Below, piece by piece: positions 1 to 6,071 of a stretch of 7,276 bases of DNA. Both the position numbers and the translations under genes were made by a program. The stretch is from Spirochaetaceae bacterium UBA4077 (GTDB taxonomy: Bacteria; Spirochaetota; Spirochaetia; Treponematales; Rectinemataceae). A model generated the notes under the pieces. The model ran no database searches. It worked only from the letters and a program-made list of their open reading frames with translations, and was not told where the DNA came from. The DNA lies in the NCBI GenBank assembly GCA_002383375.1, contig DFYR01000057.1:1-7276 (forward strand). Direction: 5' to 3'. Every line of letters starts with the position of its first letter. Positions within the stretch are counted from its first letter, which is position 1.

Positions 1-49
1 CCACATTCGGGACTTCCATGTGAGAAAACCTATCCTAGGATGAGTCCCC

Positions 50-61
50 TCCTGGCCAGGA
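50..61. repeat. 12-bp perfect palindrome upstream of the esterase gene
   Basis: TCCTGGCCAGGA reads the same on both strands; the next flanking pair mismatches and the two after it pair again. It lies 26 bases before the esterase start codon. It might be a protein-binding site or chance. The rest of bases 1-87 shows no gene, no convincing promoter and no terminator that I can support. Confidence 0.25.
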
Positions 62-87
62 AGGCACAAAACCTGTACTCTTAAAAA

Positions 88-1023
88 ATGAAGTTGTTCC
101 GCTACGCCGAAGCTCCCTCTATCCAGAGCATCATCTTCGAGAAAATCCTCTGGGCTGCAAAGGTAAAATCCATCAATGCCAGGCCGGCTCCGGAGTTTAA
201 TAAGCGGGACTACTCGAAAGCCCTCATAAGCCCCACCCCGCCCGAATACCTCAAATTGAGGATTCGGATCGGAAGTTATGACTATAAGACGATGAAAATT
301 CACTGTCTGGAGCCCAAGGACACCGAGCCCTGCATGACAGTGCTTTTCCTGCACGGGGGTTCTTATCTCTACAATGCCACCAGGCCGCATTGGCGCTTCC
401 TGGCGAGTCTTGTCGAAATCTCAGGCTGCAGAGTTCTGGCTCCGGACTACCCCTTGGCACCCGAGCACAATTACGCGGATGCTTACAGGCTGTTATTACC
501 GTACTTCAAGAAGCTGAGCCGGCAGGTCGCGCCTGGGACCTTGATTCTCATGGGAGATTCAGCGGGCGGGGGCTTGAGCCTGGGCTTGGCCATGGCGGCC
601 AGGGATGAAAGGCTCAAACCCGCCACGGCGGTTGTTCTTCTCTCCCCCTGGCTCGATGTCACCATGAGCAATTCCTATATCGAGTCGATCGACCCTGAGG
701 ATCCTTTCCTCAACGTTCAGGCATTGAAAGCCGCTGGTCAGGCATGGGCGGCCGGTGCTAATCCAAGAAAGCCCTGGATAAGCCCCCTCTATGGGAGTAT
801 GGAAGGGCTTCCACCCATGCATCTGTTTATTGGAACGAAAGATGTTCTCATCGCCGATGCCCGGCGCTTCCGCGGATTCTGCATCGAGGCTAAAGCAGAT
901 CTATCGTTCTATGAGTATGAAAACATGGTCCATGACTGGATGCTCTTGGAATTCAAAGAGGGAAAACTCGCCGCTGGGCGCATCGCGGCCATCGTCCGAA
1001 GCTACGAAGGCCGTAATGTATAG
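88..1023 (+). CDS. alpha/beta hydrolase, HSL-like (family IV) esterase/lipase
   Basis: A 311-residue carboxylic-ester hydrolase, expected in the cytoplasm because no signal peptide is visible. The family IV signature is complete: oxyanion-hole motif HGGSY at residues 89-93, DYPLAPE at 120-126, nucleophile elbow GDSAGG at 156-161 with Ser158 as nucleophile, and likely acid Asp252 (GTKD) and base His282 (MVHDW). The length suits the family (about 300-320). The N-terminal 60 residues would form the lid/cap part. ATG 88 is the first possible start, since an in-frame TAA lies at 82-84. There is no Shine-Dalgarno at normal distance; an AGGAAGG at 58-64 is too far away. Translation may therefore be weak or leaderless. 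The gene is convergent with the lipoprotein gene, separated by 26 bases, with no clear terminator between. The natural substrate (short-chain ester, acylated metabolite or xenobiotic) cannot be inferred. Confidence 0.9.
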   Translation: MKLFRYAEAPSIQSIIFEKILWAAKVKSINARPAPEFNKRDYSKALISPTPPEYLKLRIRIGSYDYKTMKIHCLEPKDTEPCMTVLFLHGGSYLYNATRPHWRFLASLVEISGCRVLAPDYPLAPEHNYADAYRLLLPYFKKLSRQVAPGTLILMGDSAGGGLSLGLAMAARDERLKPATAVVLLSPWLDVTMSNSYIESIDPEDPFLNVQALKAAGQAWAAGANPRKPWISPLYGSMEGLPPMHLFIGTKDVLIADARRFRGFCIEAKADLSFYEYENMVHDWMLLEFKEGKLAAGRIAAIVRSYEGRNV

Positions 1024-1049
1024 TACAGGGGTTGTGGGGCTGGATATCC

Positions 1050-1622
1050 TTACTGGACGAACACAAACGACGCCGGCCAGTGCTCTTCGGTCCATGCTTT
1101 AGATTGAACGCCGTTTCTGGTAGAGCCTTCATAGGTATCCTGGCCTGGACACATCTCAATGGTTACGGTTCCGCCTTGCTCGAAGCTGATAAGACCGGCA
1201 TGGACCGCAGCGCTGCCGATGGAGGAATCATCGGTATAGATATCCACCCCCCAGATTTGGGATTCAATGCCCTTGGGCGGTAGGGTATGGGAAAATCTTT
1301 GCCCGATTTTATCCCGCCACTCGGTGGCATCCTTTTCCCAGGCCTGGAGGACTAGGTTTCTTGCATAGTCTGGGTCTTCTTCATTGAGCTCTGTAAGTTC
1401 GCTCGTATCCAGTTCTTCATCAGGTTCCTCTTCCGAGGCAGAGGTTTCCTCCTTAACAATTTCCGGTTCCGGAGAGGGCTGGGACGCCGGTAAAGGCTGC
1501 TGGGCTTGGGGCTGCGGCGCTGTCTGCTGTACGGTTTTGGGTGGGGAGGAACAAGCGCCTAAGAACGAGAGAGCCAGGGCGAATGCGATAACAGAAAAAT
1601 ATTTTTTCATCGTTGAATCCAT
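1050..1622 (-). CDS. putative lipoprotein with C-terminal LCCL-like domain
   Basis: A 190-residue predicted lipoprotein. Residues 1-24 are a type II signal peptide: Lys6-Lys7, a hydrophobic run 8-21 and lipobox LGAC with Cys24 as the lipidated residue. Residues 25-52 are rich in Pro and Gln, and 54-84 are strongly acidic (Glu/Asp), so this part is probably a flexible tether. Residues about 105-190 resemble the LCCL fold: WGVDIYTDDSSI (124-135), AAVHAGLI (138-145), GGTVTIEMCPG (150-160), Y-x-GS-x-RNGV (164-172) and a terminal WPASFVFV. Eukaryotic LCCL domains carry conserved cysteines; here only Cys158 remains. Start chosen at ATG 1622 because AGGGAGG (1633-1639) lies 10 bases upstream; Met5 would also work. 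It has its own promoter and lies downstream of a terminator, so it looks monocistronic. Its role is unknown; envelope binding of a sugar or lipid is conceivable. Confidence 0.85.
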   Translation of the reverse strand: MDSTMKKYFSVIAFALALSFLGACSSPPKTVQQTAPQPQAQQPLPASQPSPEPEIVKEETSASEEEPDEELDTSELTELNEEDPDYARNLVLQAWEKDATEWRDKIGQRFSHTLPPKGIESQIWGVDIYTDDSSIGSAAVHAGLISFEQGGTVTIEMCPGQDTYEGSTRNGVQSKAWTEEHWPASFVFVQ

Positions 1623-1655
1623 ATCAGAAAAACCTCCCTATCTGCTGATGCCCTC

Positions 1656-1664
1656 ATTATAGCA
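1656..1664 (-). promoter_or_regulatory. extended -10 promoter of the lipoprotein gene
   Basis: The minus strand reads TGCTATAAT: a perfect TATAAT preceded by TGn, the extended -10 motif that can function without a good -35. No good -35 hexamer is seen about 17 bases upstream. Transcription would begin near 1649, giving a leader of about 27 bases that holds the AGGGAGG ribosome-binding site. It sits between the upstream terminator and the start codon, where a promoter is expected. Confidence 0.65.
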
Positions 1665-1684
1665 TTCCTTTAAAAGAGGCGGAT

Positions 1685-1717
1685 AAAAAAAGCGCGGATC
1701 GGTTAGATGATCCGCGC
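1685..1717 (-). terminator. intrinsic terminator of the carboxyltransferase gene
   Basis: A perfect 9-bp stem (GCGCGGATC at 1692-1700 pairing with GATCCGCGC at 1709-1717) with an 8-base loop. On the minus strand the stem is followed directly by seven T residues (1691-1685). It lies 46 bases past the carboxyltransferase stop codon and upstream of the lipoprotein promoter, so the two minus-strand genes are separate transcription units. Confidence 0.88.
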
Positions 1718-1763
1718 CAAGCAATGCAGAAGTGTCAAGAAGAACTATTCATTCCCTTCAATG

Positions 1764-3551
1764 CTATTGGGCATTCTCCACAGCATAGACCCAATATCCC
1801 TCGTCATGGCCGTCGTCTACCTGATAGTCCTCGGGAAGGTCGGCCGCAAAGCTTGAAAAAGCGGGAATTTCACAGTTTTGGAGCAGCATGGGGTTGAAGG
1901 TTTTAGGTTTTTCTTCGACCGGGGCTGAGGTCAGAACCGAGCTTGAAGAAGCCGTACCAACGGCCCCTTCCGGATGCTCGCGCTTCCATTGGGCGATGCG
2001 CCGGCCTTTGAGGAACTTTTCTGCCACCGATGGAAAAAGCTCCAGGAGCAAAGCTTCCTTTTCATCCAGGGCTAAAAGGCTGCCGCCAGCTTCTGACAGC
2101 TCTGGGTTGGGCTGCTTTTTATAATTGGAGGTGTCGTAGGGAATTTCTTCCCTGGAACCGCAGATCTTTAGACGGAAATCAGGATCCACGGGCCATGGAG
2201 TCTTTCCATAGGATCCTTTTACCAGCTCTGCGAAGTTCTTGGATACGTTGGCGTAGCCGTCCTCGTGCTTGGTCCTGGAAACGACATAGTTGACCGCCTG
2301 GACGCCGACGATCTGGCTGGTGGGGGTCACGAGGGGAGGCACTCCCGCGTCGAGCCGTACCAGAGGTACTGCCTTGAGCACTTCCTCCAGATGCTGCTCC
2401 AGCTTTGCTTCCTTAAGCTGGGTCATCATGTTGGTGTACATTCCGCCGGGAATCTGGGCTTTCTGCACGATTGAGTCGGGTTCAGGATAGTTATAGGCGG
2501 CTTCGATCTTCCTGCAGAGCTCAAGCGCCTTGTCCAGTTTTCCGCCCACGGTGTACTCCAGGGCATCGTCGTAAAGACGGTTGAGCTCGGGGTTCAGGCT
2601 GTCCTTGGAGAGATCCACCACGGGAGGCATGCGTTTGTACTGGTCGTAGGCTGCCAGTTCACCGCGGATCTCTCGCAGGGCCTTGTCTATCTTGGCCACC
2701 GCGGAGTTGTCGACCCCTGTGTCCAGCCCCAGTTTGTCGGCAAAGACTCGGATAATCTCATAGCCCGGCGCTGCGGGGCCGCCGGAGAAGGAGAGTATCG
2801 CCGTGTCCACAATATCCGCGCCGTTAACCATGGCGGCCAGGATACTGGCTACTCCATAGCCGGGAGTGCAGTGGGTATGCAGGTCGATGGGTACGCCGAC
2901 CTCACTTTTAAGGGCTTTGATAAGGCTGGCTGAACGGTGAGGGTCGATGAGCCCGGCCATGTCCTTGATAGTGATCATATCGGCGCCCAGGGCTTCCAGC
3001 GCCTTCGCTTTTTCCACGAAATACCGAATGTTGAAAATGTCCGAAGGAAGCTTTTTTCCCGAGAGGAACGCCTTGACCCGCTCTCTGCCGGAGAACTTCG
3101 GGTCTACGGTGTAGCAGACGGCGCAATCGGCCAGCCCTCCAGCTTCCTTGACGAAGCGGATGGAGGATTTCATGTTTTCAATATCGTTCAGGGCGTCGAA
3201 AATCCTCATGATATCGATGCCCGAGGTGACGGCGTTTTTACAGAAGCCTTCGATTACCGAATCGGGATAGGGATTGTAACCGAAGAGATTTCGTCCGCGG
3301 GAGAGGGCGGTGAGCTTAGAGGAATCCCCTACGCCTTTTTTTACGGATTCCAGCCTGTCCCAGGGGCTCTCGTTGAGATAGCGCATGACCGAGTCAGGGA
3401 CAGCCCCACCCCATACTTCCATGGCATAGAAATGGGCCTTTTTGTAGTAGGGGAGCACCTTATCGACTTGTGCCTGACTCATCCTGGTGGCGAACTGGGA
3501 CTGCTGGCCGTCCCGAAGGGTGAGATCCCTGATTTTTAAGCTGCGATTCAT
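1764..3551 (-). CDS. biotin-dependent carboxyltransferase subunit (transcarboxylase 5S / oxaloacetate decarboxylase alpha / pyruvate carboxylase B family)
   Basis: A 595-residue carboxyltransferase that moves CO2 between biotin and a 2-oxoacid (pyruvate/oxaloacetate). The TIM-barrel spans about residues 5-300. Expected metal ligands are present: Asp14 (LRD), Lys196 in TIKDMAGL (the lysine carbamylated in this family), His225 and His227 (DLHTH). MEVWGGA (44-50) and QIPGGM (366-371) are further family marks, and residues about 370-520 form the conserved carboxylase domain (PPLVTPTSQIVG 405-416, LFPSVAEKFL 505-514). No biotin-acceptor AMKM motif or biotinyl domain follows; a Ser/Ala/Pro linker (533-550) leads instead into an acidic tail. 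Oddities are LRDGQQ in place of the usual LRDAHQ, and about 30-40 extra residues around 316-362. AGGGAGGGA (3559-3567), 7 bases upstream, supports the start. It is transcribed divergently from the oxidoreductase/mutase operon. Carrier and partner subunits are not in the window, so 5S-type transcarboxylase versus oxaloacetate decarboxylase stays open; the GP at 258-259 in the active-site loop is more like 5S as I remember it. Confidence 0.88.
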   Translation of the reverse strand: MNRSLKIRDLTLRDGQQSQFATRMSQAQVDKVLPYYKKAHFYAMEVWGGAVPDSVMRYLNESPWDRLESVKKGVGDSSKLTALSRGRNLFGYNPYPDSVIEGFCKNAVTSGIDIMRIFDALNDIENMKSSIRFVKEAGGLADCAVCYTVDPKFSGRERVKAFLSGKKLPSDIFNIRYFVEKAKALEALGADMITIKDMAGLIDPHRSASLIKALKSEVGVPIDLHTHCTPGYGVASILAAMVNGADIVDTAILSFSGGPAAPGYEIIRVFADKLGLDTGVDNSAVAKIDKALREIRGELAAYDQYKRMPPVVDLSKDSLNPELNRLYDDALEYTVGGKLDKALELCRKIEAAYNYPEPDSIVQKAQIPGGMYTNMMTQLKEAKLEQHLEEVLKAVPLVRLDAGVPPLVTPTSQIVGVQAVNYVVSRTKHEDGYANVSKNFAELVKGSYGKTPWPVDPDFRLKICGSREEIPYDTSNYKKQPNPELSEAGGSLLALDEKEALLLELFPSVAEKFLKGRRIAQWKREHPEGAVGTASSSSVLTSAPVEEKPKTFNPMLLQNCEIPAFSSFAADLPEDYQVDDGHDEGYWVYAVENAQ

Positions 3552-3593
3552 TGATTGCTCCCTCCCTGTATTATTCTCGATGGCACTGTAATA

Positions 3594-3599
3594 AGTATA
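3594..3599 (-). promoter_or_regulatory. possible -10 element of the carboxyltransferase gene
   Basis: The minus strand reads TATACT (5 of 6 to TATAAT), with only a poor -35 candidate (TTTCCG, 3617-3622) 17 bases upstream. Transcription would start near 3587, about 36 bases before the ATG and ahead of the strong ribosome-binding site. The weak -35 suggests activator dependence or low basal activity. Confidence 0.4.
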
Positions 3600-3648
3600 C
3601 CGATTGGGTCAGACTTCGGAAAGTAGGCTGAAAACCTCGCCATTTCTT

Positions 3649-3677
3649 TTGACAGAATAGCCGTATTCGGCTATTAT
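3649..3677 (+). promoter_or_regulatory. strong sigma-70 promoter of the oxidoreductase/mutase operon
   Basis: Perfect -35 TTGACA (3649-3654), an optimal 17-base spacer and -10 TATTAT (3672-3677, 5 of 6 to consensus). Transcription should begin near 3684, leaving a leader of about 126 bases before the ferredoxin-subunit gene. It is the best promoter match I noticed in the window and points straight into the operon. Confidence 0.75.
3656..3675. promoter_or_regulatory. candidate operator: 8-bp perfect inverted repeat inside the operon promoter
   Basis: AATAGCCG (3656-3663), the four bases TATT, then CGGCTATT (3668-3675), an exact inverted repeat. It fills most of the spacer and covers four of the six -10 bases. 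A dimeric protein bound here would block RNA polymerase, so repression is the simplest reading. The sequence does not match the Rex, CRP/FNR, LexA or Fur consensus sites known to me. No regulator gene is in the window. A hairpin role is unlikely because the element lies upstream of the predicted transcription start. Confidence 0.6.
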
Positions 3678-3747
3678 CGAACAATATGCTGCATCTCCAG
3701 GATCCTCGACCTCTGCAGTTCCACCTATTTGTTGGCATTCAGGAGCG

Positions 3748-3801
3748 ATGAGAGAGGATTGTCTGTGCCAGACGGCGCGGACGCGGCGGATTAAAATATA
3801 G
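3748..3801 (+). CDS. possible 17-codon leader ORF before the ferredoxin subunit
   Basis: ATG at 3748 opens a 17-residue frame (MREDCLCQTARTRRIKI) ending in TAG at 3799-3801, 8 bases before the next start. AGGAG (3741-3745) precedes it but at only 2 bases, which is poor for initiation. A small GTCTG/CAGAC hairpin (3761-3773) lies inside it. Translation could help load ribosomes onto the downstream gene, whose own ribosome-binding site is weak. It may equally be chance. Confidence 0.15.
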   Translation: MREDCLCQTARTRRIKI

Positions 3802-3809
3802 AGCAGGAT

Positions 3810-4085
3810 ATGGCTGAACAAAAAAAGGGCTATTTCCACGTCATCAGGGAGAAGTACTGCAAGGGTTGCGGCATCTGTGTCGCATTCTGCCCCAAGCAGC
3901 TTCTCGTATTGAAAAACGGCAAAGTCTTTCCCGAGAGGCCGGAAATCTGCATCGGTTGCAGGATGTGTGAATTTCGCTGTCCAGACTATGCGATAGCGGT
4001 GAAACCCCTTGAGGACGATAAGCACCCTGTCAAGGATGTGAGTTCCATCGACCTCAGTCTTCCTCCGGAGGCCCACCATGGCTGA
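3810..4085 (+). CDS. korD: 2-oxoacid:ferredoxin oxidoreductase, delta (2x[4Fe-4S] ferredoxin) subunit
   Basis: A 91-residue ferredoxin-like subunit that carries electrons from the catalytic subunits to external ferredoxin. Two full CxxCxxCxxxCP motifs are present: Cys17, 20, 23 and 27, and Cys47, 50, 53 and 57. Each binds one [4Fe-4S] cluster, with the fourth cysteine of each motif serving the other cluster, as usual in this fold. The C-terminal 25 residues have no motif. An in-frame TAA at 3792-3794 makes ATG 3810 the first possible start; its ribosome-binding site (AGCAGGA, close by) is weak compared with those of the rest of the operon. First gene of the operon; its end overlaps the alpha-subunit start by 8 bases (4078-4085), implying coupled translation. 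A lone ferredoxin is possible on sequence alone, but the position identifies it as the delta subunit. Confidence 0.9.
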   Translation: MAEQKKGYFHVIREKYCKGCGICVAFCPKQLLVLKNGKVFPERPEICIGCRMCEFRCPDYAIAVKPLEDDKHPVKDVSSIDLSLPPEAHHG

Positions 4086-5211
4086 AAACGCAAAACTGAT
4101 GCAGGGCAACGAAGCCTGCACTATGGGCGCCATCGCCGCCGGCCTGCAGTTCTTTGCCGGTTACCCTATAACCCCATCAACGGAAATCGCCGAGATGTGC
4201 TCCGAGGAACTGCCCAAGTTCGGCGGCAAGTTCATCCAGATGGAGGATGAGATTGGATCCATCGCTGCCTGCATAGGCGCATCCCTTACGGGCAAGAAGG
4301 CCATGACAGCTACCTCGGGCCCCGGGTTCTCCCTCATGCAAGAATCTATCGGCTACGCCAGCCTCTGCGAAATCCCTGTGGTCATCATCAACGTTCAACG
4401 AATGGGACCCTCCACCGGCATGCCCACCAGCCCAGCCCAGGGCGACATCATGCAAGCCCGTTGGGGCACCCATGGCGACCACCAGGTCATCGCCCTTGCT
4501 CCGGGTAATGTTAAGGAATGCTTCGAGCTCACTTTTAAGGCTTTCGAGTATGCCGAAACCTACAGGGTTCCGGTCATCGTCCTGGCGGACGAGGTGATCA
4601 GCCACATGAGGGAAAAGGTAATCCTGCCAAATCCCAGCAGCTACAAGATTCCCATGCGGGCCATGCCCAAGAATCCCGCTGGCTACAAGCCCTACGGCGC
4701 TGATCCCGATGGCGGCGTACCCCTCATGGCTCCCTTTGGCCAAGGCTATCGCTGGCATTGCACAGGGCTTTTCCACGATGAATCCGGCGCCCCCTCGGGC
4801 AAAGCCGCCGTTGCCGAGAAGCTCCTGCACAGGCTCGAGCGCAAGATTGAAAAGAATGCCCAGGCCATGGAAGACTACTACGCCGAGAGTATGGACGACT
4901 GTGATGTCGCGGTGGTCTCCTTCGGCTCCTCGGCTATGGCAGCCCTTTCAGCGGTGCGCAGGGCGCGAAAGGAAGGAAAGAAGGCTGGCATGCTTAGGCT
5001 CAAGACTATTTGGCCCTTCCCCGACCAGGCTTTACGCAGGCTTTGTGCCAGCGCAAAAAAGATAATTGTCCCTGAAATGAACCAAGGCCAGCTTGTCTTG
5101 GAAGTGGAGCGCGCCATCCACGGCAAGGCCGGTGTGATCAAACTCGGCAAGGTCACCGGCGAACTCTTTCATCCCGATGAAATCTACAGGGCTCTCAAGG
5201 AGGCCTTCTGA
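4078..5211 (+). CDS. korA: 2-oxoacid:ferredoxin oxidoreductase, alpha subunit (KorA/VorB type)
   Basis: A 377-residue subunit carrying the pyrimidine-binding half of the thiamine-diphosphate site and the transketolase C-terminal-like domain. Family motifs are clear: GYPITPSTEI (28-37), the glutamate region QMEDEIG (54-60), TSGPG (79-83) and QRMGPSTGMPT (107-117). Residues about 275-377 form the C-terminal domain, with VPEMNQGQL at 331-339. The length is normal for the short, separate alpha subunits called KorA (2-oxoglutarate) or VorB (3-methyl-2-oxobutanoate). Automatic annotation often says VorB for this type, but the substrate is not decided by these motifs. CCGGAGG precedes the ATG inside the ferredoxin gene, and the stop shares a base with the next start (TGATG). 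The coupled mutase gene makes 2-oxoglutarate to succinyl-CoA attractive. Confidence 0.93.
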   Translation: MAENAKLMQGNEACTMGAIAAGLQFFAGYPITPSTEIAEMCSEELPKFGGKFIQMEDEIGSIAACIGASLTGKKAMTATSGPGFSLMQESIGYASLCEIPVVIINVQRMGPSTGMPTSPAQGDIMQARWGTHGDHQVIALAPGNVKECFELTFKAFEYAETYRVPVIVLADEVISHMREKVILPNPSSYKIPMRAMPKNPAGYKPYGADPDGGVPLMAPFGQGYRWHCTGLFHDESGAPSGKAAVAEKLLHRLERKIEKNAQAMEDYYAESMDDCDVAVVSFGSSAMAALSAVRRARKEGKKAGMLRLKTIWPFPDQALRRLCASAKKIIVPEMNQGQLVLEVERAIHGKAGVIKLGKVTGELFHPDEIYRALKEAF

Positions 5212-6071
5212 TGGCAGAATTCCTGGACTATTTCCGCAAGGAGCGGCTCCCGCATATCTGGTGCCCGGGCTGCGGTCACGGCACCGTAACCGGCGCTCTC
5301 ATCCGCGCCATAGATAAGCTGGGACTGGACAAGAACAAGATCGTCATGGTCTCAGGCATCGGTTGTTCGAGCCGAGCCGTGGGTTACCTGGACTTCGACA
5401 CCCTGCACACGACCCATGGTCGTGCCCTTGCCTTTGCCACTGGTATAAAGCACGCCAAGCCCAGTCTTAAGGTCATTGTAATGACCGGCGACGGCGACTG
5501 CACGGCTATCGGCGGCAATCATTTTATCCACGCGGCACGCCGCAATATCGACATAACGACGATAGTCATGAACAACTCCATCTACGGCATGACCTCGGGT
5601 CAGTATTCGCCCACCACGCCTCACGGCATGCTGGGCACCACCGCGCCGTACGGCAATGTGGAGCACGAGTTTGACGTCTGCGAGCTTGCGAAGGCATCGG
5701 GAGCCAGCTACGTGGCCAGGGCTACAAGCTTCCATGTCACGCTGCTTACCGACCTTATTGAAAAAGCCCTCATGAACAAGGGATTCTCGGTAGTCGAAAC
5801 TCTCACCCAGTGCCCCACGTATTTCGGGCGGAAGAACAAGATCGGCGGGCCGGTAGAACTTCTGAACTGGATCAAGGATCGTACGGTGAACGCCAAGGCC
5901 GCCACCGCCCTGCCGCCGGAAAAACTAGCCGGCAAGCTCCTCATCGGCGAGCTGTACAAGGCAGAAAGACCGGAATACTGCGCCAGCTATGCGGAAACTA
6001 CCGCCAGGGTGCAGAGGACCTACAACGATTACAAGGGAGGTAACCGCGGATGCGAACTGAATTCAGACTGA
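5211..6071 (+). CDS. korB: 2-oxoacid:ferredoxin oxidoreductase, beta (thiamine diphosphate-binding) subunit
   Basis: A 286-residue beta subunit that binds the diphosphate end of thiamine diphosphate and one [4Fe-4S] cluster. CPGCGHG (18-24) with Cys18 and Cys21, GIGCS (Cys52) and Cys201 (TQCPTYFG) match the four cluster ligands of this family. The Mg-diphosphate motif runs from GDGD (93-96) to NN (121-122), followed by IYGMTSGQYSPTT (124-136), which is typical of KorB-type beta subunits. The C-terminal 70 residues are a family-typical tail. AAGGAGG (5197-5203) lies 7 bases before the start; the stop of alpha and this ATG overlap as TGATG. The last 22 bases overlap the gamma gene. With the alpha subunit it oxidatively decarboxylates a 2-oxoacid to the acyl-CoA. 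Confidence 0.93.
   Translation: MAEFLDYFRKERLPHIWCPGCGHGTVTGALIRAIDKLGLDKNKIVMVSGIGCSSRAVGYLDFDTLHTTHGRALAFATGIKHAKPSLKVIVMTGDGDCTAIGGNHFIHAARRNIDITTIVMNNSIYGMTSGQYSPTTPHGMLGTTAPYGNVEHEFDVCELAKASGASYVARATSFHVTLLTDLIEKALMNKGFSVVETLTQCPTYFGRKNKIGGPVELLNWIKDRTVNAKAATALPPEKLAGKLLIGELYKAERPEYCASYAETTARVQRTYNDYKGGNRGCELNSD

Noticed and set aside
1024..1049. Possible bidirectional terminator between the convergent esterase and lipoprotein genes
   Set aside because: Only a short GGATATCC palindrome is present; there is no stable stem and no T-run on either strand.
2937..3539. 200-codon plus-strand open frame
   Set aside because: Antisense shadow of the carboxyltransferase gene, whose active-site motifs lie on the minus strand.
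3700..3719. Run resembling a cloning polylinker (BamHI-like then PstI-like sites)
   Set aside because: The order and spacing do not match common vector linkers and the flanks read as natural intergenic sequence, so chance is more likely than vector contamination.
3609..4133. 174-codon minus-strand open frame across the intergenic region and the ferredoxin gene
   Set aside because: It is antisense to a clear two-cluster ferredoxin gene and to the operon promoter, has no recognisable motif and no good ribosome-binding site.
4177..4830. 217-codon minus-strand open frame
   Set aside because: It lies wholly inside the alpha-subunit gene, whose family motifs fix the coding strand. Long antisense frames are common at this base composition.
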